The translations under genes and the position numbers were made by a program. This document shows positions 53,677-62,701 of a DNA stretch of 64,000 bases, piece after piece; the stretch's first letter is position 1; each line of letters starts with the position of its first letter. The notes under the pieces were generated by a model. It ran no database searches. It saw only the letters and a program-made list of their open reading frames with translations, and was not told where the DNA came from. Source of the DNA: Desulfofustis limnaeus (GTDB lineage Bacteria > Desulfobacterota > Desulfobulbia > Desulfobulbales > Desulfocapsaceae); NCBI RefSeq assembly GCF_023169885.1, contig NZ_AP025516.1, positions 3,513,501 through 3,577,500 on the forward strand. The letters run 5' to 3'.

Positions 53677-54375
53677 ATGTATCGACTACTAACGATATTT
53701 GCCTTTGTCATGTCCGTTATATGGCTGGCTAATGATCCCGGGTTTCCTCCCGCTGTGGCATGCGTTGCATCGGTAGCAGCAGCGTATCGAGACGAATTTC
53801 ATGCACTGATCGGTTTGCATCTGGTGTCACTGACCCCAAGGACAGCCCCGATACGTAACCTTGCTCATACACGCTATTCATTCTCGAGGCCCGAGTATGT
53901 AAACCCAATGATCATTGCCGATCTCTGGGGATGTATCTCGGATCTAGGTGATCAAGTTGTGGCTGTGAATATCGCCGGGGCCAATAACAGTAATCGGTTC
54001 TTCGCCGAAGTGACAGTTTCGGATGACAAACCATATCCTGTAGTCACAGCCAAAAGCGGTGAGATAACTTTTTCCTACCAGTATCTCGGTCGTTCGTTCA
54101 GTGGTATTAATCTCCTTCGCGTTTGGAGTTCGGGAGGTGGCACTGGGGTTTTCTGCGCGATAGTGCTGGTTACTCTGAGCGCTGAGGCCGCAGTCGATAT
54201 TGGAGTGGCAGGTGCAAAGAAGGTCGACCGCTTCATTGCAAAGAAAATAGCTAGTCTCCCACTTGGTGATCGGTATGAAGGAAAAGTAAACTATAGATTC
54301 GGATTATTGACTATTGGCGAATGCACCGGCAGTCGCTTCCTTCGAACGAGTACGCAACGAATGGTGGTGCTGTGA
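53677..54375 (+). CDS. Hypothetical membrane protein
   Basis: 232 residues from the ATG at 53677 (GGAG 6 bases before). Two N-terminal hydrophobic helices (LLTIFAFVMSVIWLA; AVACVASVAAAYR), an alpha/beta middle of about 100 residues, a third hydrophobic stretch (TGVFCAIVLVTLSAEAAVDIGV) and a basic C-terminus. Not recognised. Lies about 120 bp after the nuclease-like gene in the same direction. A different frame remains open across the stop (to 54496), so the C-terminus may be frameshifted. Confidence 0.5.
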   Translation: MYRLLTIFAFVMSVIWLANDPGFPPAVACVASVAAAYRDEFHALIGLHLVSLTPRTAPIRNLAHTRYSFSRPEYVNPMIIADLWGCISDLGDQVVAVNIAGANNSNRFFAEVTVSDDKPYPVVTAKSGEITFSYQYLGRSFSGINLLRVWSSGGGTGVFCAIVLVTLSAEAAVDIGVAGAKKVDRFIAKKIASLPLGDRYEGKVNYRFGLLTIGECTGSRFLRTSTQRMVVL

Positions 54376-54914
54376 ATTGTCATTATTAGAAAAAACTGAA
54401 GATCTTGCTCAACAAGCGCTTCGAGGCGGCTCGGCTGTTTTGCTACGCTCTCTGCTAGGCCGCTCAAACACAACATCAGGTTTGCAGGGGGAATAAAAAA
54501 ATGAAACGATTACGAGCAAATGTTGTTCCATTATTATTTTAAACGCTGCAATTGCTGTAGAGATAGATTTGTTCAATTTCGAAGAAGAATTGGCCCCTTC
54601 GAACTTTTGACTTCACCGCAGCAGCGTTAGGTAGGGTTGGCGGTTTTTCGTTGATCCGGTAATTGTTCTCATTATTGGTATCGGTTCATACATCGGGACT
54701 GAGCAACTAGCTCAACCTTTGCTCAATCGAGGCTATTGACTGCCCGTGGGTTCACGGAAAGACAACAATGCCAACCAATTAGGAATCTGCAGTTAAACGA
54801 ATATTAAAGAACTCTGTACGCCAGGGTGATCAAACGGAGCCAGACAGACACCCAACACGCGCTCCTGATCCTGAGCGTTAAGCCGCGGGAGCAGAAAGAA
54901 TATTGGTGGCATAT
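54376..54914. other. Gene-poor, decayed-looking spacer
   Basis: About 540 bp. It starts with a short coding-like tail in another frame (LEKTEDLAQQALRGGSAVLL, ending at 54496), then a 13-codon stub beginning MKRLRANVV, and nothing else recognisable. Suggests erosion or an old recombination scar between two defence units. Confidence 0.35.
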
Positions 54915-55694
54915 ATGTCAAAAAAAGCAAAAAATCAGTATCTGCGTAGAGCGAAGCACTCAAAAAAGGACGAGTTTTACACCCAGCTTGCAGACATCGA
55001 GAGGGAGCTAAAACACTACAAAGCGCACTTCAAAGGCAAGGTGGTGTACTGCAACTGCGATGATCCGCGTGTGAGCAATTTCTTCCATTATTTTTCATAT
55101 AATTTCGAGAAGTTAGGGCTTAAAAAACTCATCACAACTTGCTACAAGAACCAAGAAAGAGATCTATTTAGCAAGAATGATTCAGAACAGGCCATCTATC
55201 TGGAATATAAAGGTGATAAGAACCGAAACAATGTTCCTGACCCAGAGGAAATCGGTATCAAACACCTAAAAACCGATGGTGATTTCCGAAATAGAGAAAG
55301 TGTTGAGCTGTTAAAGCAAGCCGACATTGTGGTTACAAACCCGCCATTTTCCCTATTTCGGGAGTACGTTGCACAACTGATGGAACATGACAAGAAGTTT
55401 GTCATTATTGGCAGCCTCAACGCCATCACCTACAAAGAGATTTTTAAACTCATAAAGGAAGATAGAATTTGGCTTGGTTACGGATTCAAAGCTGGCAACG
55501 CATATTTTGCGACCCCTCATCCAAAAGAATTCGCAAAAGGTGTTTATAACGAAGAAACGGGATTGGTGAAGTTCCGAAACGTTACTTGGTATACTAATCT
55601 TGACATTTCAAAGCGTCACGAGGATTTGATTTTATATAAAAATTATAGCCCTGAAGAATATCCCGCCTACGACAATTATGGGCACCTTGAATAA
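54915..55694 (+). pseudogene. EcoRI-type adenine methyltransferase, 3' end cut by IS
   Basis: 259 codons from the ATG at 54915. N-terminal KHSKKDEFYTQLADIERELKHY, the SAM-site-like VVYCNCDDPRVSNFF and catalytic VVTNPPFSLFREY identify the EcoRI-type N6-adenine methylase family. Relatives are roughly 330-380 residues and continue past YPAYDNY; here the last native codons are ...DNY, and the final GHLE is read from the IS end at 55680. The C-terminal substrate-binding part is missing, so probably inactive. No cognate EcoRI-like endonuclease gene is in the window. Confidence 0.85.
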
Positions 55695-57013
55695 TGCCAT
55701 TTTCAATAAACGCGTTGTTGCGCCGTAAAAATCTGCACTCATGAACACCGTTTTTCGTCAAACTATGACGGCCATGAGACGATTTTCTGCTCTCTTGATC
55801 TCACGTATCGCTCTTTCAGGAGCCGGTGAGCGCCTTCTACGTTCTGAAGGCGCACGTCTGCTGTTAAGCGGTGGCCAGCAGTGCAAAACGGCTCACATTG
55901 TAAGCCAAATTGCGCAAGCCGATCTTGGCCCTGATTCTGACCATGCCAATCCCGCGCATCAGTGTACTGCCGGTACGCATGGCCATCACCCCGAAGACAT
56001 GTTCGACACGGCTACGGATCTTCGATCTGGTCCGATTCGCCTGGCGCTCTTCGTCGGTCAGCTTTCGGTGCCGGTTGCCCTTGAGCTGCAGGTGTTCTTG
56101 AAACCCTTGTTGTGCCAACTCCTGCAACGATTCTTCGGAACGGTACGCAGAATCGGCCCAGACGTCATTACTGGTATTTTCCGGGTCAAGCAGCTCGGTA
56201 AACACTTGACTGTCATGGACACTGGCGTCGGTGACCTCATAGCTGCGAATGAACTTGTGACCGACGTCGATACTGACATGGTTCTTGTAGCCAAAGAACG
56301 CTTTGCCGTTCTTCTTGGTCCAGCGGGCATCGGTATCTTTTTGCCGGCGTTTCGGTTCGTCCCATGAGGTGATGGGTGTGCCGGCTTTGATATCTTCGTT
56401 TTCTTCCCGGCTGTTGCGCTGAGTGGGAACGCGGATAATGGAGGCATCGACAATCTGGCCCTTTTGCGCACGAAAGCCATGCTCACGGAGGAACTGATCG
56501 AACTGGGTAAACAGCAGCTCCACCACGCCGGCTTTGGCCAGTTCATCCCGGAAGCGGAAGATGGTGGTGGCATCGGGCACCTTGGAACCTTCACGAATAC
56601 CAAGGAACCGGGAAAACGAATAGCGATCAAGGATCTGATACTCCATGGCCTCGTCGGAGAGATTGTACAAAGACTGGAGAATCAGGATCTTGAACAGCAG
56701 GATTGGGTCGTAGCCCTTGGCACCGGCTGGAGATTTACGCGGTTTCTCAAGTGCACGGTTGATGAGGACACGGAACTGTTCCCAATCAACCACCTTATTG
56801 AGTTCGATCAGGGGATCACCGGCTTTATCGATCCGGGAGAGTCGCTTGTGATAATCGAAGAGGCCGAATTGTGTCATGGCGCTATCTCTGAAAAGGGGGA
56901 ATGAAATGGTGATATCATAACCAACGTGTTGATATTAATATATTTTCAGAGATTTTTCGCTGATTTTTTTGAATAATTTGCCAGATTTTTAGCCCCTATT
57001 TTTCAAGGAACCC
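55680..57013 (-). mobile_element. IS5-family insertion sequence
   Basis: 1334 bp with imperfect terminal inverted repeats: left GGGCACCTTGAATAAT, right (reverse complement of 56998-57013) GGGTTCCTTGAAAAAT, 13 of 16 matches. A single IS5-type transposase lies inside. The flanks (..ATTAT on the left, TTGCT.. on the right) show no duplication, unusual for a simple insertion and consistent with loss of one flank by adjacent deletion. Confidence 0.85.
55864..56877 (-). CDS. IS5-family transposase
   Basis: 337 residues, DDE type: KGQIVDASIIRVP (first Asp), DVWADSAYRSEESLQ (second Asp), SKIRSRVEHVFGVM (Glu). The N-terminal LFDYHKRLSRIDKAGDPL and DAMEY-type segment DEAMEYQILDRYSFSRFLGI are typical of the IS5 subgroup. 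Appears full length and possibly active. Confidence 0.93.
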   Translation of the reverse strand: MTQFGLFDYHKRLSRIDKAGDPLIELNKVVDWEQFRVLINRALEKPRKSPAGAKGYDPILLFKILILQSLYNLSDEAMEYQILDRYSFSRFLGIREGSKVPDATTIFRFRDELAKAGVVELLFTQFDQFLREHGFRAQKGQIVDASIIRVPTQRNSREENEDIKAGTPITSWDEPKRRQKDTDARWTKKNGKAFFGYKNHVSIDVGHKFIRSYEVTDASVHDSQVFTELLDPENTSNDVWADSAYRSEESLQELAQQGFQEHLQLKGNRHRKLTDEERQANRTRSKIRSRVEHVFGVMAMRTGSTLMRGIGMVRIRAKIGLRNLAYNVSRFALLATA

Positions 57014-58814
57014 TTGCTCTGTTGGTATCCTTATTTGAGATGACTTTGTCGATCAGGTTGCTCTGGTAATTGAACTCCTCCGGATCTTCACCATCTTCCT
57101 CCAGTTGCTGCTTCTGTTCATCGGTCAAGTCTTTGTACTTGATGCCCTGACGTAGAAAATTGGTGGTGTGGGTGAAAACCTCATACGGGTTGAGATGGCC
57201 TGCTTCAATCGCCTCTTCCAGTGAATAATGGAAAGTTGGGTCTTTGTCTTCGCAGCCAAAAAGACGATAGGTATTTCGGCCTATGAAGTTGACTGGGGTG
57301 GCAGTAAGCCCAACCTGGAGACAATCAAAATAGAGGAAGATGTCACGGTATCGATTATAAATTGAACGATGAGATTCATCCGCGATGATAAGATCAAAAA
57401 AGCCGACGTCATAGGTATTGAAGTACTTGATCATCGTTGGGTAAGTCGCGAGATAGATGCGATGTTGGCGTTCGGTGTGGGTTTTGTTGGTGACGATGGT
57501 GCTGGATGCGTCTTTAAGGTGCTCGCAAAAGGCTTGCTTTGCCTGTTTTCGCAGTTCCTTGCGGTCGCATACGAAGAGTACGCGCTTTGCCCATTTGGCT
57601 CTGATGAGTAGATCTGCCAGTGATATGGCCACGCGCGTTTTTCCAGTACCGGTGGCCTGGATGATGAGGGCTTTACGGTAATTTTTGCTAAATTTTTCAG
57701 TGCAGCGACGAATAGCCTCTTGCTGATAGTCTCTATCGGTTATCGATGGGTTGATATGTATATGTTCCAGCAGCTGTTTTTCCTTGCGCTGGTAGTTGAC
57801 TAAATACTTGAGGGAGTCTTTGGAGTAATAGCCATCTATTTGTCTGGGCGGGTATTTTTGAGCATCGTCCCAGATGAAAATATCATAGCCATTAGTATAG
57901 AAGATTACCGGGCGTTGTTGGTGTTGTTTTTCAAGACCATCTGCGTAGTATTTTGCCTGGTTTCGACCTTTCACGGCATCAACAACAGTTTTCTTGGCTT
58001 CTATGACCGCGAGCGGTTTGCCATTATCATCCCAGAGAACATAATCGGCATAGCCTTTACCTGTCTCTGATGCCTGGTGGAGCACTTCAACTTCCTGGCC
58101 AACTTCTTCGGTCTTTTTCCCTTTGTGGCCAACATTCCAACCAGCGTCAACAAGTCGTTTGTCGATAAGGCGTGAACGAGTTTCTGCTTCGTTGAAATTA
58201 AGAATATTCGCAACGGATTGGCCTGAGGCCTTGAACAACTGCAGCTGTTCTGGCGGTTGCTCGATTGCTTCTGCCTTAGCTCGGTAGAGGTTGACCTGTT
58301 CTAGTAACTCCTCAAGTTTTTGCTCTTGTTCGGCAATTTTCTGCTGAGCGGCTGTCTGCTGTTTGGTGAGTAATTCTTTTTCACTTTCTTTTGCTGGTAG
58401 ATAGAACGTTTCACATTCTTCAAGCTTGCCTTTGGCGTATGAAATGTAAAGCCATCGCGCAAGATCCCATGCTTCCTGGAGACAGCTGAGGGCCATCTTC
58501 GATGTGGTGGGTTGACCATGTGCTGCTTTGTTGCCATCCAGCCTTATAATGTGGAACTTGTCTAAGACCACGGGTGGAATTGCAGCCTTGAAGGCGTCCT
58601 CATCAAGTAGCTCGAAAAGCTTTGGCTGGTATGGTTTGATGAGTTTATGAATTCGATATAATTCATTGGCCAGATTCTCACAGAACATGCGGAGCTTAAT
58701 AAGCGCACTGGAGGAATCCGAGTAGGTATAATGCTCGGCAAAACCACCAAGGGTAGCAAGATCCGGCCACTTGTCCCGCAATATTTCAAAATTTTTCGAG
58801 TCCATTATCTTCAT
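57003..58814 (-). pseudogene. hsdR: Type I restriction HsdR, 3' half removed at IS
   Basis: 603 codons of an EcoEI-type R subunit: DUF4145-like N-terminus (1-130), coiled coil (about 150-190), nuclease motif YADYVLWDDNGKPLAVIEAKKT, ATPase Walker A IIQATGTGKTRVAIS, IIADESHRS and VGLTATPVNF. The chain stops before the second helicase lobe; the last residues ARVP are read from the IS end. Usual length is about 1000 or more, so the C-lobe and EcoEI_R_C domain are lost and translocation should be dead, though a nuclease-containing fragment could persist. The ATG at 58805 is an alternative start. It begins 29 bp after the bEBP stop, so the two share a transcript. No hsdM or hsdS remains. Confidence 0.88.
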
Positions 58815-58843
58815 ACTCCCAAATAAGCAATACCTGTGCCACG

Positions 58844-60346
58844 CTACTTGATATTATGCTTTTTCATCCAATTGGTAAGAGTCTGGTAGCTGTTCAAGCC
58901 CAGCAATTCTGCTGCCTTGGTTTTGTTGTTTCCTGATAGGTCCAATGCCTCGCTAAGGTAATGGGCTGCAGTCTCAGAGATCACTTTGTTTATATCTATC
59001 CCTGAACCAATTGGCTTGTACTTATGGGCGGTTGGTTGAATAAACTCTGTTGGGAAAAGAGCTTCTGCTATATCAGTTTCTGTTATCACTTTTCCTGAAC
59101 TCCAGAGAGCTGCACGGTGGAGTGTGTTCAGTAGTTCTCTAATGTTTCCTGGCCATGAATGATTGAGGAGAAGTTTTTTTGCATTTACAGAAAAAATTTT
59201 ATTCTCATAGGCCTGATCTCTTGAATGTTCAGTATTCACTTGGTCCAACAGCCTGTCGATGAGAAGCTCAATGTCACCTTCTCGTTCTTTGAGCGAGGGA
59301 AGTTTGATAACGCCAACAGCCAATCGATAGAATAGATCTTCTCGGAAATTGCCTTTTCTTACTTCTTGCAGAAGATTTCTGTTGGTTGCAGCAATAATTC
59401 TTACGTCCACCTTGCGACTTTGCGATGCGCCAACGGGAAGGACCTCTCCCTCCTGGACAGCTCTGAGGAGTTTAACCTGGGCCTTGAGAGGCATTTCGCC
59501 GAGCTCATCGAGGAAAAGGGTGCCCTCGTGCGCTTCTTCGAAATAGCCTTTTCTGTCTTGGTTGGCCCCGGTAAAACTGCCTTTTGAATGACCGAACAAC
59601 TCTGCTTCCAATAGCTCTGGCGAGATTGCGCCGCAGTTGACAATGATAAGATTTTTGCCTTTGCGTGGGCCTGAGTAGTGGATGGCCCGAGCGAGTAGCT
59701 CTTTCCCTGTTCCGCTGGCTCCTTCAATAAGAACGGGGACTGATCGCAGGGCAACGCGTTGTGCTTTTTGAATAGCACGTTGCATGACGGTGCTTTTATA
59801 GATGATATCATTAAACGCCGATGGGCCAGCTAGACCGCCAGAAGCGAGTTTGGCGATTTCTCTGTCTCTCTCTTTTAGAATTTCAGGGATATAGTCAGCT
59901 GCAATATTGAAAGGAAGGTTGTAATTGGATACTCCGCGCTGGGGAGATGATTTTATGAGTTCTGCTTGGTATCTCGAGGCGGACAGCAATATCCAGATCA
60001 CCGCCATTTGCGGGGTCCCGGGGCTGGTGTGGAAGGTGATTTTAATGTCGTCCTTGTGTTCTTCCTTCTTCTGGCTAACTATCCGAGAAGCTGCTTCGAA
60101 TATACCTTCAAGGTCGGTCGGGTCATTTAGAGAGACATTGGCAATAGTAATCTTTGCTGTTGTTCTATAGCCTAGCCACTTTTGGTATGAGATTCCCTTG
60201 TCTTTTGGATAATTACAAAGGAGAGCAATTTCCTCATAAGCCCCTTCAGCTACTGCTTGCGCAATAGGGCCAGCTCCATTCTTGCCGTCGCTCTGGCTTG
60301 CATTGAGATCTGTTTGACCGATCCAGGCAAATAGAATTTTGCTCAT
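58844..60346 (-). CDS. Sigma54 activator (bEBP) with N-terminal CARF-like sensor
   Basis: 500 residues. The N-terminal 150 form a Rossmann-like sensor resembling CARF/RtcR-type domains: KILFAWIGQTDLNAS, YEEIALLCNYP, ITFHTSPGTPQMAVIWILLSAS (107-114 loop TSPGTPQM). Then a sigma54-interaction AAA+ core: Walker A GASGTGKE (209-216), contact loop GSFTGA (256-261), Walker B GTLFLDELGE (275-284), R-finger region FREDLFYRL. The last 45 residues are a Fis-type HTH (NNKTKAAELLGLNSYQTLTNWMKK). CARF domains sense cyclic or linear oligonucleotides in CRISPR and RNA-repair systems. Probably activates the divergent sigma54 promoter at 60467 on binding a nucleotide signal, and is co-transcribed with hsdR. 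Confidence 0.85.
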   Translation of the reverse strand: MSKILFAWIGQTDLNASQSDGKNGAGPIAQAVAEGAYEEIALLCNYPKDKGISYQKWLGYRTTAKITIANVSLNDPTDLEGIFEAASRIVSQKKEEHKDDIKITFHTSPGTPQMAVIWILLSASRYQAELIKSSPQRGVSNYNLPFNIAADYIPEILKERDREIAKLASGGLAGPSAFNDIIYKSTVMQRAIQKAQRVALRSVPVLIEGASGTGKELLARAIHYSGPRKGKNLIIVNCGAISPELLEAELFGHSKGSFTGANQDRKGYFEEAHEGTLFLDELGEMPLKAQVKLLRAVQEGEVLPVGASQSRKVDVRIIAATNRNLLQEVRKGNFREDLFYRLAVGVIKLPSLKEREGDIELLIDRLLDQVNTEHSRDQAYENKIFSVNAKKLLLNHSWPGNIRELLNTLHRAALWSSGKVITETDIAEALFPTEFIQPTAHKYKPIGSGIDINKVISETAAHYLSEALDLSGNNKTKAAELLGLNSYQTLTNWMKKHNIK

Positions 60347-60350
60347 CGTG

Positions 60351-60373
60351 TTTCCGTAAAAATATTTCCGTAA
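60351..60373. promoter_or_regulatory. Candidate upstream activator sites
   Basis: TTTCCGTAA occurs twice in direct orientation, 60351-60359 and 60365-60373, period 14 bp. It lies just upstream of the bEBP start codon and about 120-140 bp before the predicted start from the sigma54 promoter, the normal enhancer distance. Might serve both activation and autoregulation. Confidence 0.5.
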
Positions 60374-60466
60374 TAAGAAGAATATTTACCCATGGGGCAG
60401 CGTGAAACATCCCAGAAGAAAACAGGTTGGAGGTTTAACTTGCTGTAGTTCTATCTATATCTCACT

Positions 60467-60482
60467 TGGCACATCTCTTGCT
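60467..60482 (+). promoter_or_regulatory. Sigma54 (-24/-12) promoter
   Basis: TGGCACATCTCTTGCT matches the consensus TGGCACRNNNNTTGCW at every defined position. GG at 60468-60469 and GC at 60480-60481 have the invariant 12-bp phase. It faces the MBL gene; predicted start about 60493, leaving a leader of about 130 bases. Confidence 0.88.
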
Positions 60483-60624
60483 ATGAATGCCACGTGTAAG
60501 CAAGAGGGTCTCAATAGCAGTACTTCTGGAGCATTTTTATAACAAATGCTTGATGAATGCAATCAATGTGCAACTGTGGCGAGGCCACAATCATTAACGC
60601 GGTATAGCAAGCAAGAGGTGAATG

Positions 60625-61737
60625 ATGCTTTACGAAATCGATTTTCTTCCTGTGGGAAATGGCGAGAGTTCTGGCGATGCTATCTGTTTGCGCTTTTCGA
60701 AAGATTCAGGATTCACATGGTGTGTAGGTGTCATTGATGGTGGCACCCAGGATTCCGGCGAGGCCCTCTGTAATCATATCAAAAAGTACTATTCAACAGA
60801 ACTGGTTGATTTTTTGATATGTTCACACCCTCATAAAGATCATTCGTCTGGCTTAACAACAGTGCTCGAAACACTGAACGTTCAAAAAGTCTTGATGCAT
60901 TGTCCGTGGAACTATGTCGACCAAATCTATGTTCTTTTAAACGATGGTCGTGTGACGAAAGAAAGTTTGAAGCAGCGGTTAATAGATGGTCATGCTGCTG
61001 CGTATAAAGTCTATGAAATCGCAGAGGCTAAAGGAATTGAAGTATTCGATGCATTTTCAGACTTCTCGGGCCACGGGATCCCGGCCTTAAACATCGTTGG
61101 GCCATCAACAACTTTTTATTTGGAGCAGATTGCGAATTTTCAATCAATCAAAGAGATTGCTGGAGATTCAACGTCAGCAAGCATGTCGAGCTCATTGAAA
61201 AGATTCCTTAAGGGAGTCGTGAATATGATTGCAGAAACATGGGACGAGGAGAAGTTGGTCGATCCTGAACCCAATGCAACATCAGCTGAAAACAATTCAA
61301 GCATTATCTCAATGTTTGATTTCAACGGTAAAAAGATACTGCTAACTGCGGATGCCGGTGTTGAGGCTCTTAAATCGGCTGCAGATCATATTGAAAGCAT
61401 AGGATATGAACTTCAGAATTTCAGTTTCGTTCAGGTGCCTCACCATGGCAGCAGGAGGAACGTCGGGCCAACGATTCTGGATAGATTGGTTGGACGGATT
61501 AATGGTCAGGGGGATCCGGCCAAATTTACGGCAATGATTTCTGCCTCTGAAGACGGTAGTCCCAAGCATCCGAATAAAAGAGTTGTGAATGCCATAATCA
61601 GAAGAGGGGGCAAGGTGGTGGCAACTTTAGGAACTGCAAAGTGTCATTATTCATCTGGTATGCCTGCCAGAGAAGGGTGGACTGCAGTGGAGTCCTTGCC
61701 ATTTTATAATGAAATAGAGGATGGTGACGATGATTGA
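60625..61737 (+). CDS. MBL-fold metallo-hydrolase (ComEC/Rec2-C-like)
   Basis: 370 residues from the second Met (60625, GAGG 6 bases upstream). Metallo-beta-lactamase fold: IDFLPVGNGESSGDA, FTWCVGVIDGG, catalytic HPHKDHSSG (about 68-76), later ILLTADAG and VQVPHHGSRRN. Closest in look to stand-alone hydrolases related to the ComEC C-terminal nuclease domain, whose members cut DNA/RNA or nucleotides. An insertion of about 90 residues separates the motifs. It is the first gene after the sigma54 promoter and overlaps the membrane-protein gene by 8 bp. Likely the enzymatic effector, or a signal-degrading enzyme for the CARF sensor. Confidence 0.85.
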   Translation: MLYEIDFLPVGNGESSGDAICLRFSKDSGFTWCVGVIDGGTQDSGEALCNHIKKYYSTELVDFLICSHPHKDHSSGLTTVLETLNVQKVLMHCPWNYVDQIYVLLNDGRVTKESLKQRLIDGHAAAYKVYEIAEAKGIEVFDAFSDFSGHGIPALNIVGPSTTFYLEQIANFQSIKEIAGDSTSASMSSSLKRFLKGVVNMIAETWDEEKLVDPEPNATSAENNSSIISMFDFNGKKILLTADAGVEALKSAADHIESIGYELQNFSFVQVPHHGSRRNVGPTILDRLVGRINGQGDPAKFTAMISASEDGSPKHPNKRVVNAIIRRGGKVVATLGTAKCHYSSGMPAREGWTAVESLPFYNEIEDGDDD

Positions 61738-62452
61738 TCTTTCAACGATAAGTGACCCTTATGAGAGGCGAGCTCGATTGTATCCTGGGCTGATCTGCTT
61801 TATTCCACTACTTATGTATATGTTCGTAGTGTTTCCAGATGTATGTACCAAACTGTCAGCGCTTGTGGCAATCGTGTTCTCTATAGGAGTTTTACAATTG
61901 CTGGCTCAACTGGCAAGGGACAGGGGGAAAAAACTTGAGCCAGGCTTGTTTGAATTATGGGGCGGTGTTCCATCGGAGAGATTATTGAGACACTCTGACC
62001 CGATGATCAATCCAATTGAAAAAAGAAAGTATCATGCAATGCTTGCTAGCAGGTCTGGCGTTCAAGGGCCATCAGAAGCAGAAGAAGTGAGCGAACCGGA
62101 AGTTGCAAAATCAATATACAAACTTTGGTCAAATTACCTAAGGTCTGTTGCTCGGGATTCAAAACGTTTCAATCTGCTTTTTGAGGAAAACATCAACTAC
62201 GGATTCAGGCGGAACTTGCTTGGATTGCGGCCGTTTTGTATCCTCTCTGGATTGATTGGGGTTGTGGGGTGCGGCTGGGATGTATACGGCAACTATCGTA
62301 TAGGAGGATCAATTGATTCAGTGGATAAGATACTGATCTTTTCTGCAGAGATCATTTATATCGGAGTCGTGTTGTTTGTAATAAAGCAAAATTGGGTGAG
62401 GGTACCAGCTGAGGCGTATGCGATGCGATTGATTGAGACGCTAGATGGCTGA
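61730..62452 (+). CDS. Four-helix membrane protein paired with the MBL hydrolase
   Basis: 240 residues from the ATG at 61730 (GAGG 9 bases before; overlaps the MBL stop). Four membrane helices in two pairs (about 20-37, 42-61, 167-186, 200-219) enclose a cytosolic domain of about 105 residues with KLEPGLFELWGGVPSERLLRH and a conserved-looking FEENINYGFRRNLLGLRP before the third helix. I believe this family recurs in defence islands but cannot name it. Two-pair topology with a soluble core resembles pore-forming effectors. Expression is tied to the MBL gene. Confidence 0.75.
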   Translation: MIDLSTISDPYERRARLYPGLICFIPLLMYMFVVFPDVCTKLSALVAIVFSIGVLQLLAQLARDRGKKLEPGLFELWGGVPSERLLRHSDPMINPIEKRKYHAMLASRSGVQGPSEAEEVSEPEVAKSIYKLWSNYLRSVARDSKRFNLLFEENINYGFRRNLLGLRPFCILSGLIGVVGCGWDVYGNYRIGGSIDSVDKILIFSAEIIYIGVVLFVIKQNWVRVPAEAYAMRLIETLDG

Positions 62453-62701
62453 CGTGTAAAAGACAAGTAGTGTTACTGATAGATATGAAATACATGTACT
62501 CTTAATTAGTGTCCGTCCGGAAAGGGCGATATTTTGTTAAACATCAAGGGACAAAACGGCGCTGCCTTGAAAGAGACGGCGATTTTCAACGCGCAGGCGG
62601 GCATGACACCCATTCCTAACACCATCAAGCCGCCGATTTTTCGATCTGCAGACGCACCTCGGCTGTTTCGTCCCGGTACCTTCTTTTTTCTCGCTGCTCT
62701 C
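62453..62701. other. Left margin of second IS
   Basis: Sequence beginning TAGTGTCCGTCCGGAAAGGG at 62507 looks like the outer end of the insertion sequence whose transposase starts at the right edge of the window. Its partner repeat would be beyond 64000. No gene supported. Confidence 0.4.

Noticed and set aside
55680-57013. Simple IS insertion between two intact genes
   Set aside because: Both flanking genes lack their 3' halves and no target duplication is visible, so deletion is more likely than clean insertion.
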